A stretch of 64,000 bases of DNA, from positions 791,501-855,500 of the forward strand of contig NZ_AP017378.1 of NCBI RefSeq assembly GCF_003966735.1. The letters are read 5' to 3'. The notes under the pieces were generated by a model. It searched no databases and was not told the origin of the DNA. It worked only from the letters and a program-made list of their open reading frames with translations. The first letter of the stretch is position 1. Every line of letters starts with the position of its first letter. Made by a program: the position numbers and the translations under genes. The DNA comes from Desulfovibrio ferrophilus. Lineage in GTDB: Bacteria > Desulfobacterota > Desulfovibrionia > Desulfovibrionales > Desulfovibrionaceae. Positions 18,582-27,987 of this stretch are shown one piece after another.

Positions 18582-19556
18582 ATGAACAAGGCGTATCTGA
18601 TTCACGAATACGGTGGACCCGAGGTTTTGAAGTGGGAGGACGTAGAGGTTGGCGATCCCGGCCCGGGAGAGGTCCGCATCCGACATAAGGCCGTGGGGCT
18701 CAATTTTATCGACGTCTATCACCGTACCGGATTATATCCGCTGCCTGCATTGCCTGCCGTGCCGGGTATGGAAGGTGCGGGTGTTGTAGAAGCGGTGGGC
18801 AAGGATGTGACGGAATTCAAGCCGGGTGATCGAGTGGCTTACGCCCATCCACCGGGAGCCTATAGCGAAACGCGACTTATCCCGGAAGCCAAGCTGGTGC
18901 ATCTGCCCGGTGAATTGTCCTTTGAGCAGGGTGCGGCCATGATGCTTAAGGGCATGACCGCCCGCTATCTGCTCTATGGGTGCTTCAATGCCATGGCTGG
19001 TGATGTTGTGCTTGTCCATGCTGCTGCCGGCGGAGTGGGGCAGATTGTGGTTCAGTGGGCCAAGGACAAGGGGACAAATGTCATTGCCACCGTGGGTTCG
19101 GCAGAGAAGGCTGCCCTGGCGACGGAACTTGGGGCTGACCATGTGATCAACTATCAGACCGAGGATTTCGAGGTTCGCGTCAAGGAGATTACTGGCGGTA
19201 AGGGTGTAGATGCCGTGTATGACGGGGTGGGCCAGGCCACGTTTATGAAGTCGTTGGATTGCCTGCGTCCCATGGGGACCATGGTTTCCTTCGGCAATGC
19301 ATCGGGACCTGTGGAGCCGTTCAATATTGGGCTGCTTGCTACCAAGGGATCGCTGTTTCTGACGCGACCCTCCCTCATGACTTATACCGCGACGCGTGAC
19401 GGATTATTGGCCCACGCTCGCGATCTGTTTGAAGTTGTTGCGCGTGGCGCGGTGAAGATCAGTGTGGGCAGGACGTATCCCCTTGTGGATGCGCCGCAGG
19501 CTCATCGGGACCTTGTGGCACGCAAGACCACCGGATCGACGATTTTGATCCCCTGA
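18582..19556 (+). CDS. quinone oxidoreductase (zinc-independent MDR family)
   Basis: 324-residue NADPH-dependent oxidoreductase of the QOR type. The GroES-like N-terminal domain (GPEVLKWEDVEVGDPGPGEV) lacks the zinc cysteines of alcohol dehydrogenases. The Rossmann domain carries HAAAGGVGQIVVQWAK, and the C-terminal KTTGSTILI is typical. It likely reduces quinones or other electrophiles by one or two electrons. AGGAG is six bases before ATG 18582; an in-frame extension to 18534 has no support. It is a single-gene unit between two terminators. Confidence 0.9.
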   Translation: MNKAYLIHEYGGPEVLKWEDVEVGDPGPGEVRIRHKAVGLNFIDVYHRTGLYPLPALPAVPGMEGAGVVEAVGKDVTEFKPGDRVAYAHPPGAYSETRLIPEAKLVHLPGELSFEQGAAMMLKGMTARYLLYGCFNAMAGDVVLVHAAAGGVGQIVVQWAKDKGTNVIATVGSAEKAALATELGADHVINYQTEDFEVRVKEITGGKGVDAVYDGVGQATFMKSLDCLRPMGTMVSFGNASGPVEPFNIGLLATKGSLFLTRPSLMTYTATRDGLLAHARDLFEVVARGAVKISVGRTYPLVDAPQAHRDLVARKTTGSTILIP

Positions 19557-19579
19557 TTTCCGTTTGTTTGTCAGGAATG

Positions 19580-19609
19580 AAAAAGCCGCCGGGGTAACCC
19601 GGCGGCTTT
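19580..19609. terminator. terminator between qor-like gene and cstA
   Basis: GCCGCCGGG (19585-19593) pairs with CCCGGCGGC (19598-19606), loop GTAA. Its minus-strand reading ends in TTTTT, a good stop for cstA. The plus-strand tail (TTT) is weak. Confidence 0.8.
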
Positions 19610-19629
19610 GCTGTTTATGTGCAGTGTCT

Positions 19630-21366
19630 TTACGCCGTACTGGGGTCAGGCTCGGGCTCGGAACCCGAAAGGGACTTCAGTACGATGACCGACTCGATGA
19701 TCATCCAGATTTCGAGCAGGAATACGGCCAGACCGATGCCGAACAGCATCCAGTTCTGCTTGGCCATGAAGTTATTCAGATTGTATACCATGGCCCAACC
19801 GGTCATGGCGACCATGAAGACCAACGGAACGGCGGTGAACACGGTGCGGACCTTTTTGCGGGCCAGATACACGGTGATAACCAGCAGAGCCATGGCGGCC
19901 ATCAGCTGGTTCACGGTACCGAACAGGGGCCACAGGGCCAAGGCTCCCTTCTTGACTGCGCCGATGCTGGTTCCATCGTGGAAGCAGAGCAATGCGGCGG
20001 TGCCCACGGCTACCAAGGTTGCGCCGATGGGGGTCGTGGCGGGCTTGAAGTTGTAAGCTTCTGCAAGCTCGGCGACCACGTAGCGTTGAATACGAGTGGC
20101 GCTATCCAGAGTGGTGGCGGCAAAGCTGACCAGGAACACGCCCATGATGGTCAGGGCGATCTGGCCGGGGATTCCGTAGCTGGCCATCAGGTTGGCCGAC
20201 CCTTGGACGAAAGCACCCAGCTTGGCGCCAAGACCTGCCGCAGTGGACCAGTTGGCGTAGTGGGTGGTGAAGGCGGTGGTGCCTGTGATCACGCTACCGT
20301 CGGAGGTGGTCAGACCCAAGCCAATGCCTGCGCCCACAGCCACGATAACCAGAGTGGACAGGGCCGCCTCAGTCAGCATGGAGCCGTAACCGATGAATTG
20401 ACAGTCGCGTTCGTTTTCACACTGCTTGGCGCTGGTTCCAGAGCTCACCAAGGAGTGGAATCCGGAGATTGCGCCGCAGGCGATGACCACGAACAGGAAC
20501 GGGAAGATGGGCGGTGCGCCAGCTGGATTCATGTTCACGGCCGGAGCCACGAAAGCGGGGGCGGCAACCAGGGCGCCGATGGCCAGCAGGCCCAGGGCAA
20601 CGATCAACTGGTGACCGTTGATATAGTCACGTGGTTGCAGCAGGAATTGCACTGGCAGGGTCGACGCTATAAATGCGTAGGCCAGCATAATTACAACCCA
20701 GATCACGATGGGGTTCATGCCGCCGATGGTGGGCATGGACAGCGGTACGTAGGCACCGACAACGACGGTTGCATACATGATGATGACGGCCAGGATACCC
20801 AGACCTGTGTGGCCTGCACCCTTTTTGTAAACCATGTAGCCCAGCAGGATGGCAATGGGTACTTCACCCCAGACAGGGATGACCGAGGCCGGGTACATGT
20901 TGAACAGGATGCCGATGATCAGGGCGAAGACTGCGATGACGATCAACAGCTCGAAGAAGATGATGAGCAGGAACAGGGTGCGCACGCGCGAGCTGATCAG
21001 GCTGGAAGCCACATCGCCAACCGAGCGTCCTTTGTTGCGCATGGAGACGATCAAGGAGCCAAAGTCATGCACCGCGCCCATGAAAATGGATCCGAAAAAG
21101 ACCCAGATTACGGCCGGGACCCAACCCCAGATGATGGCGATGGCCGGGCCGACGATGGGGCCGAGGCCAGCGATGGATGTGAAGTGATGGCCGAAAAGGA
21201 CTTCTTTTTTGGTGGGGACATAGTCCTTGTCATCCTGGAGCGAGCAACTCGGGCACTCAAGTGCTTCGTTGGTCTGAAAGATTTTTTTGGAGAGGAATTT
21301 GCCGTACGTATGGTAGGCCACGACGTAGCCAACGAAGCACAGCAGGGCAATGACGAGAGAATTCAT
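19630..21366 (-). CDS. cstA: carbon starvation protein CstA family transporter
   Basis: 578-residue integral membrane protein with about 15 hydrophobic segments. The CstA family pattern is clear at the N-terminus (YGKFLSKKIFQ and KKEVLFGHHFTSIAGLGPI) and at SGFHSLVSSGTSAKQ. CstA proteins import peptides or pyruvate when carbon is scarce. It is shorter than E. coli CstA (about 700) and belongs to the shorter version common outside enterics. The start at 21366 has a G-rich site (GGGGG) five bases upstream. It stands alone with a structured leader. A long antisense frame opposite it is only a codon-bias shadow. Confidence 0.93.
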   Translation of the reverse strand: MNSLVIALLCFVGYVVAYHTYGKFLSKKIFQTNEALECPSCSLQDDKDYVPTKKEVLFGHHFTSIAGLGPIVGPAIAIIWGWVPAVIWVFFGSIFMGAVHDFGSLIVSMRNKGRSVGDVASSLISSRVRTLFLLIIFFELLIVIAVFALIIGILFNMYPASVIPVWGEVPIAILLGYMVYKKGAGHTGLGILAVIIMYATVVVGAYVPLSMPTIGGMNPIVIWVVIMLAYAFIASTLPVQFLLQPRDYINGHQLIVALGLLAIGALVAAPAFVAPAVNMNPAGAPPIFPFLFVVIACGAISGFHSLVSSGTSAKQCENERDCQFIGYGSMLTEAALSTLVIVAVGAGIGLGLTTSDGSVITGTTAFTTHYANWSTAAGLGAKLGAFVQGSANLMASYGIPGQIALTIMGVFLVSFAATTLDSATRIQRYVVAELAEAYNFKPATTPIGATLVAVGTAALLCFHDGTSIGAVKKGALALWPLFGTVNQLMAAMALLVITVYLARKKVRTVFTAVPLVFMVAMTGWAMVYNLNNFMAKQNWMLFGIGLAVFLLEIWMIIESVIVLKSLSGSEPEPDPSTA

Positions 21367-21419
21367 GCTACCCCCAAGGAAGGAATGTTGGGAAACAAAC
21401 AGATATATCAGCAACCGGC

Positions 21420-21479
21420 AATGCCTCCTCGGCATTACAGGGTGAGACTGTTTGGCGATGCAGTTTCTCCTGCAGAAAC
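21420..21479 (-). promoter_or_regulatory. two GGA-loop hairpins in the cstA leader
   Basis: On the minus strand GTTTCT-GCAGG-AGAAAC (21479-21463) and AATGCC-GAGGA-GGCATT (21436-21420) form 6-bp hairpins with GGA in or at the loop, 50-110 bases before the cstA start. GGA-bearing loops are the core of CsrA/RsmA targets, and cstA is a known CsrA target in E. coli. The link here is inference, as the flanking bases do not match the full CsrA consensus. Confidence 0.4.
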
Positions 21480-22132
21480 CCTCTTACTGTGAATCGGAGC
21501 AAGGCAACTCTGGAATAAAAGCCCCTTCTTGACTGGTTACTGGATTGTTCGATCCAGTTGCGATGCCATGCTCCACACTACATCGCATCATCGATTGTGA
21601 TTTCTATGACAATGCAGCCTAAGAGTCAAATGTGGTGGGTTTGTTTTTGATGATTTGCTCGCAATTAAGGCTGCTTGCCGTTGATATAGGCTGTGCGGCG
21701 CTAGTTGAGAGACAAATCTGTTGTGATTTGGCTTCGCCGTCGAAACAGTTATTGGTGTGTATGATTGAACTCAGTATTTGTGGGGATATTATTTGTAATG
21801 GAGGGCGATTTGGCCTGAAGTAAGATATCTACCGAGGGCAGGCTAGGCGTTGCTTCTCGGGCTTTTGGGAGATACTCTCTAGAAAATATCTAACGGATAG
21901 AGATAACTATTTTCAGATTGACTTTGTCGGGATTAAACTTATTTGTTTGAACTCGCTTGATTAGAATGATCTGATTGAGCTAGACGGATTGCGAAAATAT
22001 GGGTATGCCTTTTTTTGTTATCTGAATAAAAACGAGTTGCTTTTTTGTCGATTCGAAAATTAAGCGTATTTCAAAGCCGTTGTGAGTTTGTTTTAGACGA
22101 TGCTTGAAACTCGCGATTCAGGGAGGTGGCTT
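21480..22132. other. AT-rich gene-free region between cstA and hdrC
   Basis: About 650 bases, clearly richer in A+T than the flanking genes. They hold the dyad ACTGGAT-N6-ATCCAGT (21539-21558), the inverted repeat GAAAATA-N19-TATTTTC (21882-21914) and a possible promoter for hdrC. Short frames (for example 21632-21823) have no ribosome-binding site and no family. No RNA gene was recognised. Confidence 0.6.
21918..21945 (+). promoter_or_regulatory. possible promoter of the hdr-flx operon
   Basis: TTGACT (21918-21923) and TATTTG (21940-21945) are separated by 16 bases, just after the inverted repeat at 21882-21914. It would give a leader of about 180 bases. The -10 is weak and the AT-rich context makes chance matches likely. 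Confidence 0.3.
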
Positions 22133-22690
22133 GTGACGGTCCTGGACCTGACCCAGTCATTTGATGCTTCATTTGCTGATAAGGTTGCCAAGGAGAGCGG
22201 GCAAGACCTGTCCTTGTGCTACCAGTGTGGCAACTGCACCGCCGGTTGCCCCTATACCTTCGCTTACGATCTTCCAGTCTCCAAGGTCATGCGCGCCCTG
22301 CAGTGGGGCCAGAAGGATATTGTACTGACGTGCAAGTCCATCTGGTTGTGCGCTACCTGCAAGACTTGCACGACCCGTTGCCCCAATGGCATCGATGTGG
22401 CGCGCATCATGGATGTGCTGCGGCAGATGTCACGCCGTCAGGGCTATGCCCCGGAAAAGAAGATCAAGCAATTTCAGGATAGTTTTCTTGATTCCGTGAA
22501 GAAGCACGGGCGAGTGTTCGAACTGGGCACCATGCTCCGGTTCATTGCCCGTTCGCGCCGGCTGACGGATCTGGATCTTGGCCCCAAAACCGCCATGAAG
22601 GGCAAGCTGCATTTCCGGGCCCGCGATATCTGCGGCCGTGAGGAAGTGGAGAAGATTTTCGCACGTTATCAAGAGGGCTTGGACGAGTGA
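22133..22690 (+). CDS. hdrC: HdrC-like iron-sulfur subunit of the Flx-Hdr complex
   Basis: 185-residue ferredoxin-type protein with two classic [4Fe-4S] motifs, CYQCGNCTAGCP (about residue 27) and CATCKTCTTRCP (about 70). In heterodisulfide reductases HdrC passes electrons from HdrA to the HdrB active site. GTG 22133 is chosen because GGGAGG lies six bases upstream; an ATG at 22100 has no site. The stop overlaps hdrB as GTGA. It is the first gene of the seven-gene hdrCBA-flxDCBA operon. Confidence 0.92.
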   Translation: MTVLDLTQSFDASFADKVAKESGQDLSLCYQCGNCTAGCPYTFAYDLPVSKVMRALQWGQKDIVLTCKSIWLCATCKTCTTRCPNGIDVARIMDVLRQMSRRQGYAPEKKIKQFQDSFLDSVKKHGRVFELGTMLRFIARSRRLTDLDLGPKTAMKGKLHFRARDICGREEVEKIFARYQEGLDE

Positions 22691-23571
22691 GCAAGGATAT
22701 CATTATAGGCTATTATCCCGGCTGTTCCCTTGAGGGAACTGCCGAGGAATACGACCGCTCGGCCCGCGCCTGTTGCCAAACCCTTGGCATCCAGCTGGAA
22801 ACCATTCCCGACTGGAGCTGCTGCGGAGCTTCGCCTGCCCATTGCGTGGACCATGTACTGTCCGGTGCGCTTTCTGCGCGAAATCTGGCGTTGGCTTCCA
22901 AGGCCGGGATGTCTGCGGTTGCGACCCCGTGCCCCAACTGTCTGGTCAATATGCGAACTGCTGGGCGTGACCTGGAAGACCCGGAGACGCGGAAACGAAT
23001 CAACCGCTTGCTGGATACTCCCTGTGAGGATTCGGTGGAGGCCATCTCCCTGTTGCAGCTTCTGGTGGAAAAAGTGGGCATTGAGGAAATCACTAGCAGG
23101 GTGACTCGTCCCTTGGCGGGTTTGCGTGTGGCCTGCTATTACGGCTGCATCATGAATCGTCCTCCTGAACTCATGAATTTTGATGATCCTGAAAATCCCA
23201 TGGCCATGGACAGGGTTCTTGAAGCCGCTGGTGCCGTGGCCGTGCCCTTTCCGCACAAGACTGAATGTTGTGGAGCCGCCTATGGTGTGCCGCGCAAGGA
23301 TCTTGTCATGGAGCTGTCCGGACGTATCCTGGATGCTGCCCATGAGTTGAAGGCCGACGCCCTTGTGGTTGCCTGCCCGTTGTGCCAGATGAATCTGGAC
23401 CTTAGGCAGGGCCAGGTCAGTGCGCACAAAGGAGTGGAGTATGATGTGCCGGTGTTCTATTTTACCCAACTGCTCGGATTGGCCCTTGGCCTGCCTGACA
23501 AGGATTTGGGTTTGAATAAGTTGGCGGTATCTCCGGAGAAGTTCCTCTCCAAGCTGGAGAGGGAGGGCTAG
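22687..23571 (+). CDS. hdrB: HdrB-like catalytic subunit (two CCG domains)
   Basis: 294 residues. Two CCG domains are visible: YYPGC, WSCCGAS and CPNC in the first half, then YYGC, TECCGAAYG and CPLC in the second. Each set of cysteines binds a noncubane [4Fe-4S] cluster in HdrB, the site of heterodisulfide or DsrC-trisulfide reduction. It starts at GTG within the hdrC stop (GTGA), so translation is coupled. In sulfate reducers the likely disulfide partner is DsrC; that is family knowledge, and dsrC is not in the window. Confidence 0.93.
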   Translation: MSKDIIIGYYPGCSLEGTAEEYDRSARACCQTLGIQLETIPDWSCCGASPAHCVDHVLSGALSARNLALASKAGMSAVATPCPNCLVNMRTAGRDLEDPETRKRINRLLDTPCEDSVEAISLLQLLVEKVGIEEITSRVTRPLAGLRVACYYGCIMNRPPELMNFDDPENPMAMDRVLEAAGAVAVPFPHKTECCGAAYGVPRKDLVMELSGRILDAAHELKADALVVACPLCQMNLDLRQGQVSAHKGVEYDVPVFYFTQLLGLALGLPDKDLGLNKLAVSPEKFLSKLEREG

Positions 23572-23576
23572 TCACC

Positions 23577-25559
23577 ATGCGCATCGGCGTTTTTATCTGC
23601 CATTGCGGCAGCAATATCGCGGGTACGGTGGATTGCGAGGCCGTGGCCGAAGCGGCTCGTTCCATGCCCGATGTGGCCTTTGCCACGGACTCCATGTACA
23701 CCTGCTCCGAACCCGGTCAGGAAGCCATAATCAAGGCTGTGACAGAGCATCGCCTTGATGGGATCGTGGTGGCGTCGTGCACCCCGCGTATGCACGAGCG
23801 CACCTTCCGACGTACGGTGGAGCGTGCCGGGTTGAACCCCTATATGTTCGAGATGGCCAATATCCGAGAGCATGTCTCCTGGATCGGTCGAGACAAGAAG
23901 GCCAATACGACCAAGGCCGTGGATCTGACTCACATGGCTGTGGAGAAGCTTCGCCATAACCGGCCGTTGCAATCCAAGAGTTTTGCCGCGACTCGTCGCG
24001 TGCTGGTAATCGGTGGTGGTGTAGCCGGGATTCAGGCCGCGCTGGACTGCGCCGATGCCGGGCTGGAAGTTGTGCTTGTGGAGCGCAATTCCACCATCGG
24101 TGGCAAGATGGCCCAGTTGGACAAGACCTTCCCCACCGTGGACTGTTCCTCCTGCGTGCTCGGCCCCAGAATGGTGGATGTGGCACAGCATCCTAACATC
24201 ACATTGTATGCCTATTCGGACATTCAGGCCGTGAGCGGATTTGTGGGCAATTTCGAGGCCACCATTCGCAAGAAGGCCTCCTATGTTGACTGGGACAAGT
24301 GTACCGGTTGCGGCGAATGCATGGAAAAGTGCCCGGTCAAGGATGCCCCGGACGAATTCAACGAACATCTGGCCACCACCCGCGCTATCAATATTCCTTT
24401 TCCCCAGGCCATTCCCAAGAAGGCCGTTATCGATGCCAGCCGCTGCAAGCGCCTGATCACAGGCAAATGTGGGGTCTGTGCTAAGATCTGTCCTTCGGAC
24501 GCCATCGATTACGAGCAGCAGGATACCATCATTACCGAGAAGGTCGGGGCGATCATCATCGCCACGGGCTATGGCCTGTTCGACCATAAGGTTTATGGTC
24601 AGTATGGTGCCGGGCGTTTCCCGGATGTAATTACTTCAATTCAGTACGAGCGCATGCTTTCGGCCTCCGGTCCGACCGGTGGGCATGTTCAGCGCCCGTC
24701 CGATGGCAAGGAACCCAAGAATGTGGTGTTCATCCAGTGCGTTGGCTCCCGTGACAAGTCCGTGGGACGGCCATATTGCTCGGGGTTCTGCTGTATGTAT
24801 ACGGCCAAGCAGGCCATCCTGACCAAGGACCACATCCCGGATTCCCAATCGTACGTCTTCTATATGGATATACGTTCGCCCGGAAAGGGCTACGACGAAT
24901 TCATCCGCCGCGCGGTGGAGGAGTATGGCGTACGCTACGTGCGCGGGCGTGTGTCGCGCATTTTCCCCCAGAACGGACACCTTGTGGTTCGTGGAGCCGA
25001 CACCCTGATGGGTGCTCAGGTGCAGGTGGAGGCCGATCTCGTGGTGCTGGCCGTGGGCGTGGAGAGTGCCCCGGGTGCCAAGGAGCTGGCCGAGACCCTG
25101 CGTGTATCCACCGATACCTATGGATTCTTCCTGGAAGGGCATCCCAAATTGAAGCCCGTGGAAACCAACACCGCCGGAGTGTATCTGGCCGGTGCCTGCC
25201 AGGGGCCCAAGGATATCCCCGCATCCGTATCCCAGGCCAGTGCTGCAGCAGCCAAGGTTCTGGGGTTGTTTGCCAAGGGCGAACTGACCAGCGACCCACA
25301 GGTCGCCACCGTGGATCAGCGTCGTTGCGTGGGCTGTATGAAATGTGCCAAGACTTGCCCCTTTGGCGCGGTCAAGGAAGTCGAGGACCGGGCGGGCGAT
25401 CCCAAGGCCGAAGTCGTGGAAACCGTCTGCCAGGGCTGCGGCATCTGTAGCGCCACCTGCCCGCAGGGGGCCATTCAACTCAATCACTTTACCGACGACC
25501 AGATTCTGGCGGAGGTCAATGCCCTATGTCAGCCGAATCTCGGCCTGAACTCCGAATAA
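23577..25559 (+). CDS. hdrA: HdrA-like flavoprotein, electron-bifurcating subunit
   Basis: 660-residue FAD protein. The order is an N-terminal cysteine-containing domain (VFICHCGSNIAG and VASCTPRMHE), a dinucleotide motif GGGVAGIQAALDCADAG near residue 145, two central [4Fe-4S] motifs (CTGCGECMEKCP and CGVCAKICP) and two C-terminal ones (CVGCMKCAKTCP and CQGCGICSATCP). HdrA is where flavin-based bifurcation occurs, with ferredoxin as low-potential acceptor. It sits five bases after hdrB and overlaps flxD by 34 bases. Confidence 0.95.
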   Translation: MRIGVFICHCGSNIAGTVDCEAVAEAARSMPDVAFATDSMYTCSEPGQEAIIKAVTEHRLDGIVVASCTPRMHERTFRRTVERAGLNPYMFEMANIREHVSWIGRDKKANTTKAVDLTHMAVEKLRHNRPLQSKSFAATRRVLVIGGGVAGIQAALDCADAGLEVVLVERNSTIGGKMAQLDKTFPTVDCSSCVLGPRMVDVAQHPNITLYAYSDIQAVSGFVGNFEATIRKKASYVDWDKCTGCGECMEKCPVKDAPDEFNEHLATTRAINIPFPQAIPKKAVIDASRCKRLITGKCGVCAKICPSDAIDYEQQDTIITEKVGAIIIATGYGLFDHKVYGQYGAGRFPDVITSIQYERMLSASGPTGGHVQRPSDGKEPKNVVFIQCVGSRDKSVGRPYCSGFCCMYTAKQAILTKDHIPDSQSYVFYMDIRSPGKGYDEFIRRAVEEYGVRYVRGRVSRIFPQNGHLVVRGADTLMGAQVQVEADLVVLAVGVESAPGAKELAETLRVSTDTYGFFLEGHPKLKPVETNTAGVYLAGACQGPKDIPASVSQASAAAAKVLGLFAKGELTSDPQVATVDQRRCVGCMKCAKTCPFGAVKEVEDRAGDPKAEVVETVCQGCGICSATCPQGAIQLNHFTDDQILAEVNALCQPNLGLNSE

Positions 25560-25996
25560 TCGGATTCTTGTGCAACTGGTGCTCCTATGGCGGGGCTGAC
25601 ACTGCCGGTGTGGCGCGTTTGAATCAGCCAACTGACCTGCGCATCGTCCGTGTGCCGTGCTCGGGTCGCATGGATCCCATGTTCATCGCCAAGGCCTTTT
25701 ATGGTGGGGCTGATGGCGTACTTGTTTCAGGTTGCCACCCGCGCGACTGCCATTATTCCGAGGGCAATTTCTACGCCCGCCGTCGTCTGGAGCTGTTTCT
25801 GCGTTTTCTGCCTGTACTGGGCATTGATCCACAGCGTTTTCATTACACCTGGGTGTCGGCCTCCGAAGGCCAGCGCTGGCAGCAGACCGTGACCGATTTC
25901 GTGGAGCGTATTCACTCGCTGGGTCCTCTACCGCAGCTCTGTGAATCCGATCCTGCCATGAAGCAGTTGGCCCAGTGCCTGGGTGGAGGAGAGTAG
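25526..25996 (+). CDS. flxD: FlxD, MvhD-like [2Fe-2S] subunit
   Basis: 156-residue MvhD-family protein. Cysteines in LCNWCSYGG, RVPCSGR and GCHPRDCHY are the expected [2Fe-2S] ligands. In methanogens MvhD joins hydrogenase to HdrA; here it should link HdrA to the FlxABC NADH dehydrogenase part. It overlaps hdrA by 34 bases in another frame, a tight coupling that suggests fixed stoichiometry. Confidence 0.92.
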   Translation: MSAESRPELRIIGFLCNWCSYGGADTAGVARLNQPTDLRIVRVPCSGRMDPMFIAKAFYGGADGVLVSGCHPRDCHYSEGNFYARRRLELFLRFLPVLGIDPQRFHYTWVSASEGQRWQQTVTDFVERIHSLGPLPQLCESDPAMKQLAQCLGGGE

Positions 25997-25998
25997 CC

Positions 25999-26955
25999 AT
26001 GGCCGTGATCGACGATCTCAGAAGTGCCGTGCGCAAGGCTCTGGAAGAGGGCCGGGTGGATATGGTTCTTGGCTGGCGGGAATGTTCGGATCCGTTACGT
26101 GATGCTCCTTTTTATGCCCGTAGCCCCGAGGATGCTGACAAGTTGGTCTTCGGACGGGGCAGTGTGCGGAACCTGGCTGCCTATCTGCCCCGTTTGAAGG
26201 GACAGAAAGTGGGCGTGGTGGTCAAGGGCTGCGATAGTCGCAGTGTTGCGCAGTTGCTGTCCGAAGGGCTGATCAAACGAGATGATCTGGTGATTTTCGG
26301 TTTGTCCTGCGATGGGGTTCTGGATCGGACCAGATTGGGCAGGCAGGTTGACGGTGTGGTGCTCGGTGCAACGGAAGACGCCGGGACCGTTCGTGTCAGT
26401 ACAGCTGCTGGTGAGTGCGAAGTCGCTTTGGACGATGCGCTTGACGAACGCTGCCTGCGCTGTCGTTATCCCAACCCCGTTTTGGCCGATGAAAATTTTG
26501 GCGAACAGGTTGCGCCGCGTGAACCTGAAGGCGGAGTCTGGGCGGATGTCGACGCTTTTCTGGAGTTGCCGCTGGAGGAGCGCTTTCGACATTGGGAGCG
26601 CGAGCTGGGGCGCTGCCTGCGTTGTTACGCCTGCCGTGATGCCTGCCCGCTGTGCGTGTGTCGTGATCACTGCGCTGCCGAATCACGCAGCCCGCATTGG
26701 CTGTCCGCCGATTCGGGTGTGCGCGAGAAGCTCCTGTTCCAGGTGATGCACTGCCTGCACACCGCCGGGCGCTGCACGGAATGTGGTGAATGCCAGCGTG
26801 CCTGCCCCGTGGATATCCCCATTCTGGCGCTGAGGCGGGCTTTGGCCCGGGATGCCGAAGCTCTGTTCGGGCATGTGGCCGGGACAGACCCGGAAGGTCT
26901 GGCGCCACTGCTGACCTTCAAGGCTGAGGAAGAAACCATTCCGGAGAGGGACTAG
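25999..26955 (+). CDS. flxC: FlxC, 4Fe-4S subunit of the Flx NADH dehydrogenase
   Basis: 318 residues. The N-terminal two thirds resemble the FrhB/coenzyme F420 hydrogenase beta-subunit type domain (VVVKGCDSRSVAQLL and CRYPNP). The C-terminus bears two [4Fe-4S] motifs (CLRCYACRDACP and CTECGECQRACP). It should relay electrons within FlxABCD. ATG 25999 with GAGAG upstream is chosen over an in-frame ATG at 25975 lying inside flxD. Confidence 0.88.
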   Translation: MAVIDDLRSAVRKALEEGRVDMVLGWRECSDPLRDAPFYARSPEDADKLVFGRGSVRNLAAYLPRLKGQKVGVVVKGCDSRSVAQLLSEGLIKRDDLVIFGLSCDGVLDRTRLGRQVDGVVLGATEDAGTVRVSTAAGECEVALDDALDERCLRCRYPNPVLADENFGEQVAPREPEGGVWADVDAFLELPLEERFRHWERELGRCLRCYACRDACPLCVCRDHCAAESRSPHWLSADSGVREKLLFQVMHCLHTAGRCTECGECQRACPVDIPILALRRALARDAEALFGHVAGTDPEGLAPLLTFKAEEETIPERD

Positions 26956-26958
26956 GGC

Positions 26959-27987
26959 ATGAAATTTTTGCATGACGATGGTCTGGCCCCCTGGCTGGAA
27001 GCGTTGATGGCCAAGAGGCGGGTGGTCGCCCCGGTTGATGAAGGAGGCTGTCTTTTGTTTCGGCCTTTGGATAATCCTCAGAATGTGGTGCTTGACCGAT
27101 CCGCTGCCGTGTCCCCCAAATGGGTGCTGCTGCCCCAAACCGAAGAACTGTTTCGTTACGAGAAATCCGTCGATCCCGAATCAGGTGAACCGCGGGTCAG
27201 GCAACAAGTGCCATCCGCTCCACCGGAGACAGTGGTCTTTGGTCTGCACCCTTGCGATATGCAGGGCGTGGATACGTTGGATCAGGTCTTTTTGAATGGT
27301 CGAACCCGTGACCCGTACTATGCTGCCCGACGCGAAGCCACGGCGTTCATCGCTCTGGCCTGCGGTGGTCCTCAGGATGGAGCCTGCTTCTGTCACTGGA
27401 CCGGTGGTGGACCGGCTCAGGCTCCGGGAGCGGACGTTTTACTGATTCGTCTGGGTAAGGGCTATGCCGCGCTCCCTCAGACTGAGCTGGGCGAGGCCCT
27501 GATTGGTTTGGCATCCACGGTGGAGAACGATATCGATATCGAGGTTCAGAGTACTTGCACAGCTGCCCATGAGGCCATGGGAACAGCCCCGGATATCGTT
27601 GACGCCGAGCAGCGCTTTCGTGACGCCTTTGATGATACTGATTTTTGGGAACAGGCCGCCGGGCCATGCAACGGCTGCGGTGCTTGCACCTATGTCTGCC
27701 CCACCTGCCAATGTTTCGATATTACCGAGGAGACTGCTGGCAATGCCGGGCGCCGGATTCGGACCTGGGATAGCTGCATGTCTGCCGGATTCACTCTGGA
27801 AGCCAGTGGGCACAACCCCCGGCCCAGTAATGCCTCCCGTTGGCGGAACCGCCTGGGGCACAAATTCAGCTATCACCCTGAGAACAGTGGTGGTCTTGGA
27901 TGCACCGGCTGTGGCCGTTGCGTGCGGGCCTGCCCGTCCTGTGTGGATATTCGAGACCTGCTGACGGCCTTGATGGAGCGCTCATGA
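26959..27987 (+). CDS. flxB: FlxB, AsrA/hydrogenase beta-like iron-sulfur subunit
   Basis: 342 residues related to the sulfhydrogenase beta/AsrA family: a substrate-domain region with FGLHPCDMQGVDTLD, then two ferredoxin motifs (CNGCGACTYVCPTC and CTGCGRCVRACP) in the last 120 residues. It transfers electrons from FlxA to FlxC/FlxD. The stop overlaps the flxA start as ATGA. Length and motif order match the family. Confidence 0.9.
   Translation: MKFLHDDGLAPWLEALMAKRRVVAPVDEGGCLLFRPLDNPQNVVLDRSAAVSPKWVLLPQTEELFRYEKSVDPESGEPRVRQQVPSAPPETVVFGLHPCDMQGVDTLDQVFLNGRTRDPYYAARREATAFIALACGGPQDGACFCHWTGGGPAQAPGADVLLIRLGKGYAALPQTELGEALIGLASTVENDIDIEVQSTCTAAHEAMGTAPDIVDAEQRFRDAFDDTDFWEQAAGPCNGCGACTYVCPTCQCFDITEETAGNAGRRIRTWDSCMSAGFTLEASGHNPRPSNASRWRNRLGHKFSYHPENSGGLGCTGCGRCVRACPSCVDIRDLLTALMERS

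Noticed and set aside
21366-21480. Glycine or c-di-GMP riboswitch in the cstA leader
   Set aside because: Some GGAGAAAC- and GCCAAAC-like words occur, but the conserved cores of either aptamer are missing.
19564-21492. A 642-residue open frame on the plus strand opposite cstA
   Set aside because: Its Asp/Gly/His/Gln-rich, low-complexity translation is the antisense product of a hydrophobic membrane protein gene with strong codon bias. CstA on the other strand has clear family motifs and a ribosome-binding site.
22095-22115. Rex half-site-like TTGTGAG before hdrC
   Set aside because: Only one half-site is present, with no TTCACAA partner at the right distance.
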